DNA of 55,426 bases from Armatimonadota bacterium (lineage in GTDB: Bacteria; Armatimonadota; Zipacnadia; Zipacnadales; UBA11051). Made by a program: the position numbers and the translations under genes. Each line of letters opens with the position of its first letter. Position 1 is the stretch's first letter. Under the pieces are notes generated by a model, which did no database searches, had not been told where the DNA came from, and saw only the letters and a program-made list of their open reading frames with translations. Positions 1 through 8,228 of the stretch are shown here, in pieces. Where the stretch lies: NCBI GenBank assembly GCA_013178155.1, contig JABLXH010000058.1:1-55426 (forward strand), written 5' to 3'.

Positions 1-1
1 T

Positions 2-103
2 GACATCCTGCGCCTTGACCGAACAGGCCAGAACCTGACCAACCTGACGGCCACCAGCAGGACCCGCGAGCTGGGCGCCGACTGGTCGCCCGTGCTGCCG
101 TAA
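2..103 (+). CDS. TolB-like beta-propeller protein, C-terminal end (partial)
   Basis: This is the last 33 codons of a gene that begins before the window, ending at TAA 101-103. The tail reads as a propeller repeat: a DILRLDRTG strand, then NLTNLTAT, then a closing DWSPVLP. That pattern is typical of the PD40/WD40-like repeats of TolB-type and peptidase S9 N-terminal propellers, where a D-WSP motif marks each blade. The complete TolB-like gene at 28374 in this window has similar repeats. Nothing upstream is visible, so length, signal peptide and exact family are unknown. It converges on the leftward gene ending at 167. Confidence 0.6.
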   Translation, partial: DILRLDRTGQNLTNLTATSRTRELGADWSPVLP

Positions 104-134
104 GCGAGCGGCTGTCACCAGACACGGCTGCCCT

Positions 135-157
135 GGGGCCCGGTATCGCTGGGCCCC
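135..157. terminator. Bidirectional terminator hairpin
   Basis: A perfect 7-bp stem (GGGGCCC at 135-141 with GGGCCCC at 151-157) closes a 9-base loop and is followed on the plus strand by the T-rich GTTGTTCTTCT. It sits between two convergent genes ending at 103 and 167, where a shared terminator is expected. Confidence 0.65.
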
Positions 158-166
158 GTTGTTCTT

Positions 167-1234
167 CTAAAGGCCCTGCAGTCGCTCGATCAGATAGCGA
201 TAGTGCTCCCAGGACATGTCGGGGGAGGCCATGTCGTCGAGGGCCGGCAGGAAGCCGCCCTGGGCGAGGAGGGGGCGCAGGCGGCGCAGCTCGGCGTCTA
301 TGGCCGCCGGGCCGGCGATGACCGCCTCCTTGGCGATGTTGCCCCCCAGGCGCAGCTCCGGGCCGAAGTCGCGGCGCAGGTCGTTGGCATCCATGCCCGC
401 CATCTGCTCCAGCGGCCAGGTGCAGTTGAAGCCCTGGGCCAGCATCCCCGGCAGGAGCTGGCGGAAGCCCCCGGCGCTCCACTGGCAGATGACCGGCACC
501 CCGTGGTCGCGCAGCAGCCGCAGCAGGGGCTCCTGGTACGGACGCCAGAACTCCTCGTAGAGGCGGGGCGAGACCAGCGGGCCGTTCTTGCCCGCCAGGT
601 CCTCGGCGATGAGCGCGTAGTCCAGCCGCACCCGGCCCAGCAGAGGCCGCACGCAGTCGGCGGCGAAGGCGAACCAGTAGGCCATGAGATCGTGCATCCA
701 CGCCGGGTCATCATGAAAGGCGGTCAGGAAGCGTTCCATGCCCATGGCATAGAAGCACAGCCGGAAGGGCGCGGGGAAGAAGCACAGGCCCACCGGGTCG
801 GGGCTGGCCTCGAGCGCGGGGAGGAGCGTGGACTTCCAGTCGGCGGGGAGTCGTCCCGGCGTGTCGGCGCGGAACCGCTCGCGATAGGCCTCCCAGTCGT
901 CACGGTTCTTTACCGGATGGTCCACATGGCCATAGAAGAGCGTGGGGTTGTCCTTGCGCTCGCGGACGACCGCGCCGAGGTAGGTCCGGCGTGTCCGGTA
1001 CTCATCATCCTCGTCCAGCACTTCCTCGGCATACCCCGGCCGCGGACCGAAATCCACCGGCACATGCACCAGGCGGGACATGCCCAGGTATTCTACCGGC
1101 TCGGCGTCGGCGGGCAGGCCTTCGGTCCGCCAGCGGGCGATGGCCGTGGCCTCGAAGGGCTCCAGGGCCAGCACCGGCAGGCAGTCCACCGGTTCGTAGG
1201 CCATCAGGTGGCAGAAGGCTTCGCGAGGGGTCAT
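167..1234 (-). CDS. Uroporphyrinogen decarboxylase-family (UroD-like) protein
   Basis: A 355-residue protein of the UroD/MtaA/CmuA superfamily, a TIM-barrel fold that includes heme-pathway decarboxylases and corrinoid-dependent methyltransferases. It opens with MTPREAFCHLM, typical of the catabolic UroD-like proteins. It lacks the HemE signature RQAGR near the N-terminus, so it is unlikely to be the heme enzyme. Mid-protein it has ALIAEDLAGKNGPLVSP and near the end the LGGNIAKEAV strand, both typical of the MtaA-like branch. The start ATG follows GGAG. It is probably the last gene of a leftward run with the GH-like gene (36-bp gap) and a small membrane protein. No corrinoid protein is adjacent. 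Family membership is clear; substrate is unknown. Confidence 0.85.
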   Translation of the reverse strand: MTPREAFCHLMAYEPVDCLPVLALEPFEATAIARWRTEGLPADAEPVEYLGMSRLVHVPVDFGPRPGYAEEVLDEDDEYRTRRTYLGAVVRERKDNPTLFYGHVDHPVKNRDDWEAYRERFRADTPGRLPADWKSTLLPALEASPDPVGLCFFPAPFRLCFYAMGMERFLTAFHDDPAWMHDLMAYWFAFAADCVRPLLGRVRLDYALIAEDLAGKNGPLVSPRLYEEFWRPYQEPLLRLLRDHGVPVICQWSAGGFRQLLPGMLAQGFNCTWPLEQMAGMDANDLRRDFGPELRLGGNIAKEAVIAGPAAIDAELRRLRPLLAQGGFLPALDDMASPDMSWEHYRYLIERLQGL

Positions 1235-1270
1235 GGGAGGCTCCGGGAAGGAGAGAATGGAGCAGGCCGT

Positions 1271-2275
1271 CTAGCGCAACGTCACTCCGCCATCCTCGCC
1301 ATAGACCACCTCATACGGCCGGGAGAGGCGGAGTTGGCCGGTGGTGGTGAGCAGGACATGGGTGCCCTCGGGACCCGGCAGCACCTTGTGAATGTAGCCC
1401 CCACCGCCACCGGGCAACTCGTCCAGCCACCACCGGCCGGGGATCGGGCGGTAGGGCCCATCCCACCGGTCTGCCATGTACAGGCAGTTCACACGGCGGC
1501 GGTCGCGGATCTCCACCGGAACCTCGGCCTGCCAGCACGAGGAAATCTGCTCCTGGTCATGGGCTGCGCCGAAATACAGATACCAGTACGCGCCATGCCG
1601 CCAGAGCTGCGGAGTCTCCAGGCGCTCGATGGTCTGGGGATAGAGCAGCACCGGGCCAGGCTCCCAGGTTCGCAGGTCGCGGGAGCGCAGGGTGGCGAGG
1701 CAGCCGTTGCTGCCGGGCTCGGCGCCGGTCACCTGGGCGTTGATGACGATGACCCACCAGCCGTCAATCGGCTCGGGGTACAGGTACGGGTTGGCGCAGG
1801 GCCACCACCGCAGGGGCTGGCCCTGCCATACGCCGGTGTACTCGGCGGTGGGCACCACCGGGCCGTCGCCTACTACCCGCCAAGTCATGAGATCATCGCT
1901 GACCGCCAGGCCGACGCCGGGCTTCCCTGCGCCGACGGTGAAGACCATCCACCACTTGCCCTCGGCAGGGGCGACGCTGCCGGTAGCGAGGCTTTCGATC
2001 CACGTCCCACGGATGGGCACGATGACCGGCCCCTGGTCAGTCCAGTTCACCAGGTCGGTGGAGGTGGCGTGGCCGATCCATTGCAGCCCGCCGCGGAGCT
2101 TCCAGCAGTTCTCGTCGCCGATGCAGCGAGGCACCTGCAGGTAGAAGACATGGTAGGTGTCACCGTCGCGGGCGAACCAGTTGTCATTGATCCACATCCC
2201 GGGCGGGGCGAAGTCGGCGTGACAGGCCATGGCGAGGGCTCCCAGGAGCACACATGAGAGGGTCGGGCGGCGCAT
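1271..2275 (-). CDS. Secreted GH43/GH32-like five-bladed propeller protein
   Basis: A 334-residue exported protein with an N-terminal hydrophobic signal (RRPTLSCVLLGALAMAC); the Cys could be lipidated but the lipobox is poor. The body has features of the GH32/GH43/GH62/GH68 five-bladed propeller clan: an early WINDNWFARDGDTYHVFY segment, which places an acidic residue where clan members carry the nucleophile, then ATSTDLVNW, LAVSDDLMTW and LRSRDLRTWEPG, the repeating S-DL-W blade motif, and later LETPQLWRHGAYWYLYF. It probably acts on plant or microbial polysaccharide outside the cytoplasm, but the linkage cannot be read from sequence. No Shine-Dalgarno stands out before the ATG, so coupling to the upstream leftward gene (39-bp gap) is possible. 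Confidence 0.75.
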   Translation of the reverse strand: MRRPTLSCVLLGALAMACHADFAPPGMWINDNWFARDGDTYHVFYLQVPRCIGDENCWKLRGGLQWIGHATSTDLVNWTDQGPVIVPIRGTWIESLATGSVAPAEGKWWMVFTVGAGKPGVGLAVSDDLMTWRVVGDGPVVPTAEYTGVWQGQPLRWWPCANPYLYPEPIDGWWVIVINAQVTGAEPGSNGCLATLRSRDLRTWEPGPVLLYPQTIERLETPQLWRHGAYWYLYFGAAHDQEQISSCWQAEVPVEIRDRRRVNCLYMADRWDGPYRPIPGRWWLDELPGGGGGYIHKVLPGPEGTHVLLTTTGQLRLSRPYEVVYGEDGGVTLR

Positions 2276-2314
2276 GGCAGGTGATTCGTCGGAGACAGGC
2301 GGGGGTCCTGCCGC

Positions 2315-2722
2315 TCAGTCACGGGTCTCCGCACCACCGGGACGGGGCCGCGGCCGCAGCAGCACACCCAGGATGGCCCCGCCGCCAGCGCCGAGGGCCG
2401 CCCCGATCATTGCGGCCTGGCGCACCAGGCGGGCGTGGAAGTGCCGGACGTGGTCCTGACCTCCGACATGCATGAGAGCCAGGTTGACCCCGATGCCGAC
2501 CACCGTCGCCAGGAGCGCCAGACCCACGAAACCAAGAGCTGCCCCTGTGGCCCCCCGCCGAACTGCCGCCAGCCGCTCATCGGGCGGCAGGCGCCAGAGC
2601 CTGACCATCGCCCAGGCGATCATGCTGGCACCCAGCACCGCGGCCACCTGGCTCCATTCGAGCCAGTCCAGGGCGATCTCGGTCCAGCCCTTCAGCAGCC
2701 GGAAGGTTGAGTGTGACGGCAT
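2315..2722 (-). CDS. Small integral membrane protein, unknown function
   Basis: A 135-residue protein starting MPSHSTFRLLKGW. The reading frame stays open far upstream, but the ATG at 2722 is preceded by CAGGAGCGAGT, a good ribosome site, and upstream translation looks like antisense shadow. It has about four hydrophobic helices: around residues 20-40, 58-82, 98-115 and a Gly/Ala-rich helix near 110-125 ending in an Arg/Pro-rich tail. I do not recognise the family. It leads the leftward run ending in the GH-like and UroD-like genes and is divergent from the symporter. Confidence 0.6.
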   Translation of the reverse strand: MPSHSTFRLLKGWTEIALDWLEWSQVAAVLGASMIAWAMVRLWRLPPDERLAAVRRGATGAALGFVGLALLATVVGIGVNLALMHVGGQDHVRHFHARLVRQAAMIGAALGAGGGAILGVLLRPRPRPGGAETRD

Positions 2723-2914
2723 ACTCGCTCCTGCGCCAGCGGTAGTCTGGGCCTGGTCGTAAGAAGGCAGGACCGCAGTTTCGGCGGCGTTACGGGCAGG
2801 CCCTCCCCTGGGCGGGAGCGAACACTCTCCTGACGCCGAAGCCCGCGTTCTCCAACGACGGGCGCTGCTGCTCGCACGGTCGAGGCGTAGCGCCCTGACA
2901 CGCTGAGGTGACCC

Positions 2915-4735
2915 ATGTACCTGCAGACTGCTGACTGGGTCGTGCTCGTCGTCTCTGTGGTGATCGCGGCCATCGTGGGCCTGGCCTTTTCGCGCCGAGC
3001 GGCGCGGGCGGGGGCCGAGGGGTACTTCACCGGCAACCGTGCCCTCCCCTGGTGGGCCATTGGCCTCTCCAATACGGCAACCTACCAGTCCGGCAATGGC
3101 GCTTTCGTCATGCTGGTGGTCGTTTTCGGTCTGGCCGGCAACTGGCTCTGGTGGGCCAGTTGGATCGTGTGGATGCCACTGGTGGCCATCATCTGGGCCC
3201 GGCTGTGGCGGCGCATGCAGATCGTTACCACCGCCGAACTGCTCACATTGCGCTACGGTGGGCCGCCGGCTCAGTGGGCCCGCAAGGTCTATGCTGTGGT
3301 CTGCTGCTTCGGCTTCTCCGTACTGCTCATCAGCTACATCACCGGCTTCTTCGCCAAGACTATCGCGCCACTGCTGCCAATGGACGAAACCCAGGTGTTG
3401 CTGTTGTTCGGGGGTGTGACCATCCTGTACACCATGTTCGGCGGGTTGTCGGGCGTGGTGTATGTGGACGTGGTGCAGTTTGCCATCCTGATGCTGGGCA
3501 GCACGGTCTTTCTCTTCCTGGCGATCCCCCAACACGGGGGCTGGGAGCAGATCCTGCAGCGGGTGCAGGAGGTGCGGCCACTGGCGCTGCAGCCCACGCC
3601 ACCGGTGCCGGAAGTGGGCTGGCTTCTGGTCGCTATCCTGGTCTTTCAGGGGCTCTTCTTCGCCGGCTCACCCACGGCCGGCGAGGGCATGACGGCGCAG
3701 CGGTTCATGGGGGCCAGGAATGAGCGCCACGCCCTGGGCGGCCAGCTTTTCAACGCCTTCCTGGCGCTCACGTTCCGCATGCTCCCCCTGATTGGCCTGG
3801 GCATCATCGCCCTGTCGCTATTCTGGACAAAGGGTTTGGTGGAGAAGGTCGGTCCGGCCCCGGCTGGCATGACGGTGCTGGAAGACAACGCTTACGCCTG
3901 GGCGGAGCTGGTGAAGCGCTGCACGCTGCCGGCGGGGCTGATCGGCCTGCTGATCGCGGCCGAGGTGGCGGCCTACATGTCCACGCTCAGCTCGCTGGTC
4001 AACTGGGGTAGCAGCTTCGTGGTAAACGACCTGTGGGCCCCGACACATCCGGACCATGACCCCCGGCACCAGGTCTGGGTGGCGCGCACCATCACTCTGC
4101 TGCTGGGCGCCGGCGCGGCTGTGATCGCCATCCTGTTCGTGGATGAGATGGTCGAGTGGTTCATGTTCATCAACTCGGCCATGGTCATTTTCCTCCTGCC
4201 CCTGGCCTGGTTCCGGTTCTTCTGGTGGCGGTTCAACGTCTGGGGCGAACTCTCGGCGATCATCCTGGGCCTGCCGCTGTCCATCATCATCTGGTTTGGG
4301 CTGGACTTTGCCAGCAAGCCCATGTGGCAGGGCCTGGCGCTGCTGTTGGCCCTGAGCTTCATCGTTCTGCTGACGGTGACACTGCTGACGCCCCCGGAGT
4401 CCGACGAGACTCTCGAGCGCTTCTACCAGCGCTGCCGACCGCCGGGGCTGTGGGCGCACATCGGCCAGAAGCTGGGGCATCTGCGCCGAAACGACCCCTC
4501 TACCGGTCGCCTCCTGCTGGACTCGGCGATTGGCATCGTGGCCTGCCTGGGGCTCGTACTGATGACCAACGCGATTTTCCTGGGCGCCTGGGGTCAGGTG
4601 GGCCTGGGGGCCATCCTGGCCCTCGGCTTCGGGGGTTGGCTGCTGCAGCGAGTACTCGCCCCGGAGGCGAGTGAGACTGATAGTGTTGTCGCAATCACGG
4701 CCGTCGGGGACGGTGACACGACAGGAGAAGCCTGA
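2915..4735 (+). CDS. Sodium:solute symporter (SSS/SLC5 family)
   Basis: A 606-residue integral membrane protein with about 13-14 hydrophobic helices. The N-terminus (WVVLVVSVVIAAIVGL, then GYFTGNRALPWWAIGLS) is the hallmark of the SSS family: helix 1, then the GR-LPWW-G-S motif before helix 2. Later segments TILYTMFGGLSGVVYVDVVQ and AAEVAAYMSTLSSLVNWGS match the family's helix 5-6 and sodium-site helix 8. It imports an organic solute, probably a sugar or sugar acid, with sodium. A GAGGTG site precedes the ATG. The next gene, a six-hairpin glycosidase-like protein, starts 2 bp after its stop, so the transporter probably takes up what that enzyme releases. Confidence 0.92.
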   Translation: MYLQTADWVVLVVSVVIAAIVGLAFSRRAARAGAEGYFTGNRALPWWAIGLSNTATYQSGNGAFVMLVVVFGLAGNWLWWASWIVWMPLVAIIWARLWRRMQIVTTAELLTLRYGGPPAQWARKVYAVVCCFGFSVLLISYITGFFAKTIAPLLPMDETQVLLLFGGVTILYTMFGGLSGVVYVDVVQFAILMLGSTVFLFLAIPQHGGWEQILQRVQEVRPLALQPTPPVPEVGWLLVAILVFQGLFFAGSPTAGEGMTAQRFMGARNERHALGGQLFNAFLALTFRMLPLIGLGIIALSLFWTKGLVEKVGPAPAGMTVLEDNAYAWAELVKRCTLPAGLIGLLIAAEVAAYMSTLSSLVNWGSSFVVNDLWAPTHPDHDPRHQVWVARTITLLLGAGAAVIAILFVDEMVEWFMFINSAMVIFLLPLAWFRFFWWRFNVWGELSAIILGLPLSIIIWFGLDFASKPMWQGLALLLALSFIVLLTVTLLTPPESDETLERFYQRCRPPGLWAHIGQKLGHLRRNDPSTGRLLLDSAIGIVACLGLVLMTNAIFLGAWGQVGLGAILALGFGGWLLQRVLAPEASETDSVVAITAVGDGDTTGEA

Positions 4736-4736
4736 A

Positions 4737-7478
4737 ATGCGCATACTCAGTTCCGTCGGCATAGGCATGGTTCTGGCCGCGGCCGCGGCGGGGGCCCCTC
4801 TTCTCGAGGATGACTTCGATGGCTCCGCGCTGGGCCCCGGCTGGGAGATTGATGTCTCCGACGCGAACACCGTCTCGCTGCGGGACGGTCGGCTCGTGGT
4901 GCGTGCGAAGCTCAACACGTTCGCCCACGCCCAGAGGGTCTTGCGTGCCGACCGTGTCACCGTCACCACTGTGATGCAGCCTTCGGACCCCAGTGGCGTG
5001 AGTTGGGCCTGTGGCCTTTGGCTGTACTGGGGTCCCGGGCAATGGCTGCAGTTCGCCATCATAGACTTTGAGGGCGGGCAGTACTACGCCACCGAGGCGA
5101 CCAGTGGTCAGCCGCGCGAGAACTACCTGGCGAAGTGCGACCGGCGCCGGCCCCACTGGCTGCGGGTGGAGCTGGGGCGCGACGTGGTCCGGTACCTGAC
5201 CCGGACCGGGGAGGCCGCGGACTGGACACTGCAGCGCGCCATCCGTCGGCCCGCAGAGTGGCGCGGCGCGCCGCAACTGCTGGTGCTGGGCAAGGGTTAC
5301 GGGCAGGCCGCAGGCCAGTACGGGCAGCCCGACCTGGACAACGACTACCCGCCCGACGCCGGGCCGGTCGTCGAGGCCACCTTCGATAGTGTGACCGTGG
5401 AGCCGACGGCACGTGACCGTCTCCTGGCACGGGCCGGTGAGATCGCGCCGCGCAACGATGCCGACGGCGAGCGCCTCCTGGCTCTGCCCGGTGACCCCAC
5501 CTATGAGCAGGTGGCGGCGGTGTACCCGCCCATGAAACATGTCCGGGAAGCTGTGGGCGTGAGGTGGTCGCGCGAGGAGGTGGGGGTGACGGAGACGGGG
5601 GCCCTGGAGCTGCGGTCACCGGCGGACCAGAACTACACCATGTCCCTGGCCGGGACCCTACATGTCGGAGTGGGCGCAGTTACCTTCGGTAGTGGCGGGA
5701 AGCGTCCGCAAAAGCGTCTACTCAACGGTCACCTGCCCATCGTGGTCGCCACCTGGGAGCACAATGGTGTGACGTACGAACAGACGGTCTTTGGGTACTC
5801 GGAGAGCTTGAGCGACCAGGCCCCCATGTGGGCCTATGTCGGCCTGACCGCCTCCGGTCCGGCGCAGACGGTGCCAGTCAGCTTCCGGGTGGCGCCACCG
5901 AACGCCGAATGCGCGCCGGCCAGCGGGACGCTCGCCATCCCCCCCGGCGGCAAGGCCACCTGGGCCTGTCGTGTGCCGGCCACGGTCAAGCCCGGCGACC
6001 GGGTCGAGGTGCTGAGCGAGGGCCAGTACGGTGCTGCTCTGGAGGCGGCACGGCGCGACTGGGCCGGCTACCTAGCCCGGGGGACGCGCCTGTCGGTCCC
6101 CGACCAGCGCCTGATGGACGGCTACCGCGCCTGGCTGGCCTACAACGCCATTGACGTGGACCGTGTGGGCGATGTGTATGAGGCCCACGACGGCAGCGGC
6201 TTCTACGAAGAGGGCTACGGCTACAGCGCAGCGCGGTATGCCTGGGCTCTGGATCTGTTCGGTCGCCACGGCGAGGCGGCGATGGTCCTGGCTGGCCTGC
6301 GCAGCCAACAGCGTCCCGACGGCTCCCTGGACTGGAACTTCGGCCTCACCGACACCGGCACGTACCTGTTGGCCGCAGTGGCGCACTACCGGCTGACGGG
6401 CGATGTCGAGTGGCTGCGGGCGATGGCGCCATCGCTCACCGCGGCCTGCGACTACCTCATCAAGCGCCGCCCCGAGAGCCAGAACGAGGGGCCACTGGTG
6501 CGCGGCCTCATCAAACACCGCTCCTACTGCGACTACCCGGCGCCGGTCTATGGCTACCTGCAAAACTGCTATTGCTGTGTGGGCATGGAAGAGACGGCCG
6601 AAGCCCTGCGCAATCTGGGGCTGACCGATGATGCCGCCCGCATCGGCGAGGAGGCAGCCGCCTACCGGGCCGACATCAAGCGGTCCATGCAGGCGGCCAT
6701 GATCACCCGCGAGGGTCGCCGCATCCTGCCCCTGGAGCCCGACACCCAGCGCCTCCTGAAGGACGCCGGCTACGACAGCCGCGATTACTACACCCTCATC
6801 GCCTCGCCCCTCCTGGAATGCGGCTTTCTGACCCCCGAGAGTCCGGAGGCCGGCATCCTGGCCAGCTTCCTGCGGGACTGTGGCGGTATCCAGATGGGGG
6901 TCTGCGAGTTCCGGGGCGGCATTGACCACGCCTACGGCTACGGGTACCTGGAGCACTGCCTGCAGCGGGGTGAGCCTGAGCGTTACCTGCTGGGGCTGTA
7001 TGCCTCGCTGGCCTACGGCATGACGCGGGAGACCTTCTCCTCGGTCGAGGTCACCATGCACAAGACCGGGGAGAACTGCATGACGTTGCCGCACCTGTAC
7101 TCCGGCACGCAGCAACTCTTCATGCTGCGGACCCTGCTCCTGCGGGAAGAGCGGGACCGACTGATCATCTGCAGCGCGGCCCCGCGGGCCTGGCTGGAGG
7201 GCGGCAAGCGCATCGAGGCGGAGGGCCTGGCGACGGAGTACGGGGCGTTCTCCTTCCGGATTGCGTCGCAGGACCGGGCAGGGCGTGTGCGGGCGACCAT
7301 CGAGAGGCCTGCGCGGGGAGTGCCGCAGGGCGTGGACCTCTGGCTGCGACACCCGGAGGGCAAGGCGATACGGCAGGTGACCGTCAACGGCCGCCCATGG
7401 ACAGACTTCGGTCCCGAGACGGTGCGCGTGCCAGGCCACCTCCTGCCGTGTCGCGTGGTGGCCCAGTTCGGGGACTAG
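4737..7478 (+). CDS. Secreted six-hairpin glycosidase-like protein with N-terminal jelly roll
   Basis: 913 residues starting MRILSSVGIGMVLAAAAAGA, an evident signal peptide. This ATG has AGGAGA about 8 bases upstream and follows the symporter stop by one base; the open frame upstream is not needed. After the signal comes DDFDGSALGPGWEI, the start of a laminin-G/DUF1080-like jelly roll (to about 225), then a beta-sandwich region. From about residue 460 an (alpha/alpha)6 toroid follows: LMDGYRAWLAYNAIDVD, HDGSGFYEEGYGYSAARYAW, QQRPDGSLDWNFGLTDTGTY, typical of GH15/63/78/95-type six-hairpin enzymes. A C-terminal beta domain ends the protein, as in alpha-L-rhamnosidases. Specific activity is not assignable. 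Its last 4 bases overlap the convergent methyltransferase gene. Confidence 0.8.
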   Translation: MRILSSVGIGMVLAAAAAGAPLLEDDFDGSALGPGWEIDVSDANTVSLRDGRLVVRAKLNTFAHAQRVLRADRVTVTTVMQPSDPSGVSWACGLWLYWGPGQWLQFAIIDFEGGQYYATEATSGQPRENYLAKCDRRRPHWLRVELGRDVVRYLTRTGEAADWTLQRAIRRPAEWRGAPQLLVLGKGYGQAAGQYGQPDLDNDYPPDAGPVVEATFDSVTVEPTARDRLLARAGEIAPRNDADGERLLALPGDPTYEQVAAVYPPMKHVREAVGVRWSREEVGVTETGALELRSPADQNYTMSLAGTLHVGVGAVTFGSGGKRPQKRLLNGHLPIVVATWEHNGVTYEQTVFGYSESLSDQAPMWAYVGLTASGPAQTVPVSFRVAPPNAECAPASGTLAIPPGGKATWACRVPATVKPGDRVEVLSEGQYGAALEAARRDWAGYLARGTRLSVPDQRLMDGYRAWLAYNAIDVDRVGDVYEAHDGSGFYEEGYGYSAARYAWALDLFGRHGEAAMVLAGLRSQQRPDGSLDWNFGLTDTGTYLLAAVAHYRLTGDVEWLRAMAPSLTAACDYLIKRRPESQNEGPLVRGLIKHRSYCDYPAPVYGYLQNCYCCVGMEETAEALRNLGLTDDAARIGEEAAAYRADIKRSMQAAMITREGRRILPLEPDTQRLLKDAGYDSRDYYTLIASPLLECGFLTPESPEAGILASFLRDCGGIQMGVCEFRGGIDHAYGYGYLEHCLQRGEPERYLLGLYASLAYGMTRETFSSVEVTMHKTGENCMTLPHLYSGTQQLFMLRTLLLREERDRLIICSAAPRAWLEGGKRIEAEGLATEYGAFSFRIASQDRAGRVRATIERPARGVPQGVDLWLRHPEGKAIRQVTVNGRPWTDFGPETVRVPGHLLPCRVVAQFGD

Positions 7479-8212
7479 CCCGGCTTCCGGGCCTCCAGGA
7501 CCAGCGTCCCGTCGCCGAGTCGGCGTTCCAGGCCAGTGGTTTCGGGGCTGGAGCCTTGGCCGGGCGTGTAGCGGACGATGCTCTCAAACCCGGTGGCAGC
7601 GAGCAGCGCCCGCAGGTCTTGTTCGTCCCACAGGTGGCGGTGTTCCCACAGGCGGAAAGCGTCGTTGAGCATCTGGGCGGGGGTTGCCACCGCGCCCGGC
7701 GGGTACTTCCAGGGCGAGACCTCGGCGTTGAGCTTCCGATGGGCCAGGGACTGCTCCGGGGGAGCCTGGTACATCGCGACGAAGTACGCCAGGTCGGGGG
7801 TGCTCAGCCGCAGCGTGCCACCGGGCCGCAGCACGCGAAAGGCCTCGCGGACGCAGTTGGCCGCCCCGGCTTCCGTCAGGTGCTCCAGCAGGTGCTCGCT
7901 GTAGACCAGGGCAAAGGTGTCGTCGGCAAAGGGGAAGCGCCGGGTCACGTCGAGGTGCAGGTCACCTGTCAGTCCCAGGTCGGCGTTGATCCAGCCCGGT
8001 CGGCGATCGGGGCCGCAGCCCAGGTTCAGCTTGCTGCCCCCCGCCCGGCGGCGCCAGCGGGGCAGCACGAAGCAGTTTCGCAGCCGCCCGAGCGCATGGG
8101 ATAGCCGCCAGCCAGCCAGCGCTGTAAGCGTACGCTCCCACGCCCGGTCCAGCGCCGCGAGGGCTCCCTCGCGACGCACGCAAACGCTCAGCTTCGCACC
8201 CAGCCCGGTCAT
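7475..8212 (-). CDS. SAM-dependent methyltransferase (class I)
   Basis: 245 residues with the class I methyltransferase core: motif I KLNLGCGPDRRPGWINAD (SAM-binding glycine loop, about residues 70-90), DVTRRFPFADDTFALVYSEH as motif II/III, and AFRVLRPGGTLRLSTPD as the post-motif. The YSEHLLEHL pattern is common in methyltransferases acting on surface glycans or small molecules. Two ATGs lie at 8218 and 8212; the second is preceded by AGAGG at 7 bases, so I chose it. The substrate is unknown. It follows the heparinase-like gene by 16 bp on the same strand. Confidence 0.85.
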   Translation of the reverse strand: MTGLGAKLSVCVRREGALAALDRAWERTLTALAGWRLSHALGRLRNCFVLPRWRRRAGGSKLNLGCGPDRRPGWINADLGLTGDLHLDVTRRFPFADDTFALVYSEHLLEHLTEAGAANCVREAFRVLRPGGTLRLSTPDLAYFVAMYQAPPEQSLAHRKLNAEVSPWKYPPGAVATPAQMLNDAFRLWEHRHLWDEQDLRALLAATGFESIVRYTPGQGSSPETTGLERRLGDGTLVLEARKPG

Positions 8213-8228
8213 ACCCATGCCTCTTTGC

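Noticed and set aside
203-2257. 684-codon plus-strand open frame
   Set aside because: It is antisense to the UroD-like and GH-like genes, whose families are clear; its translation is low-complexity Gly/Ala/Arg/His with no family features, an effect of GC-rich DNA.
2723-2914. Possible glycine riboswitch before the small membrane protein
   Set aside because: GGAGAG and CCGAAA fragments occur on the minus strand, but the conserved AAGGRGCAA and CAGG-AAAAGGAC parts are missing.
2723-3535. Long N-terminal extension of the small membrane protein frame
   Set aside because: It is antisense to the symporter and Gln/His/Pro-rich; the ATG at 2722 has a good ribosome site.
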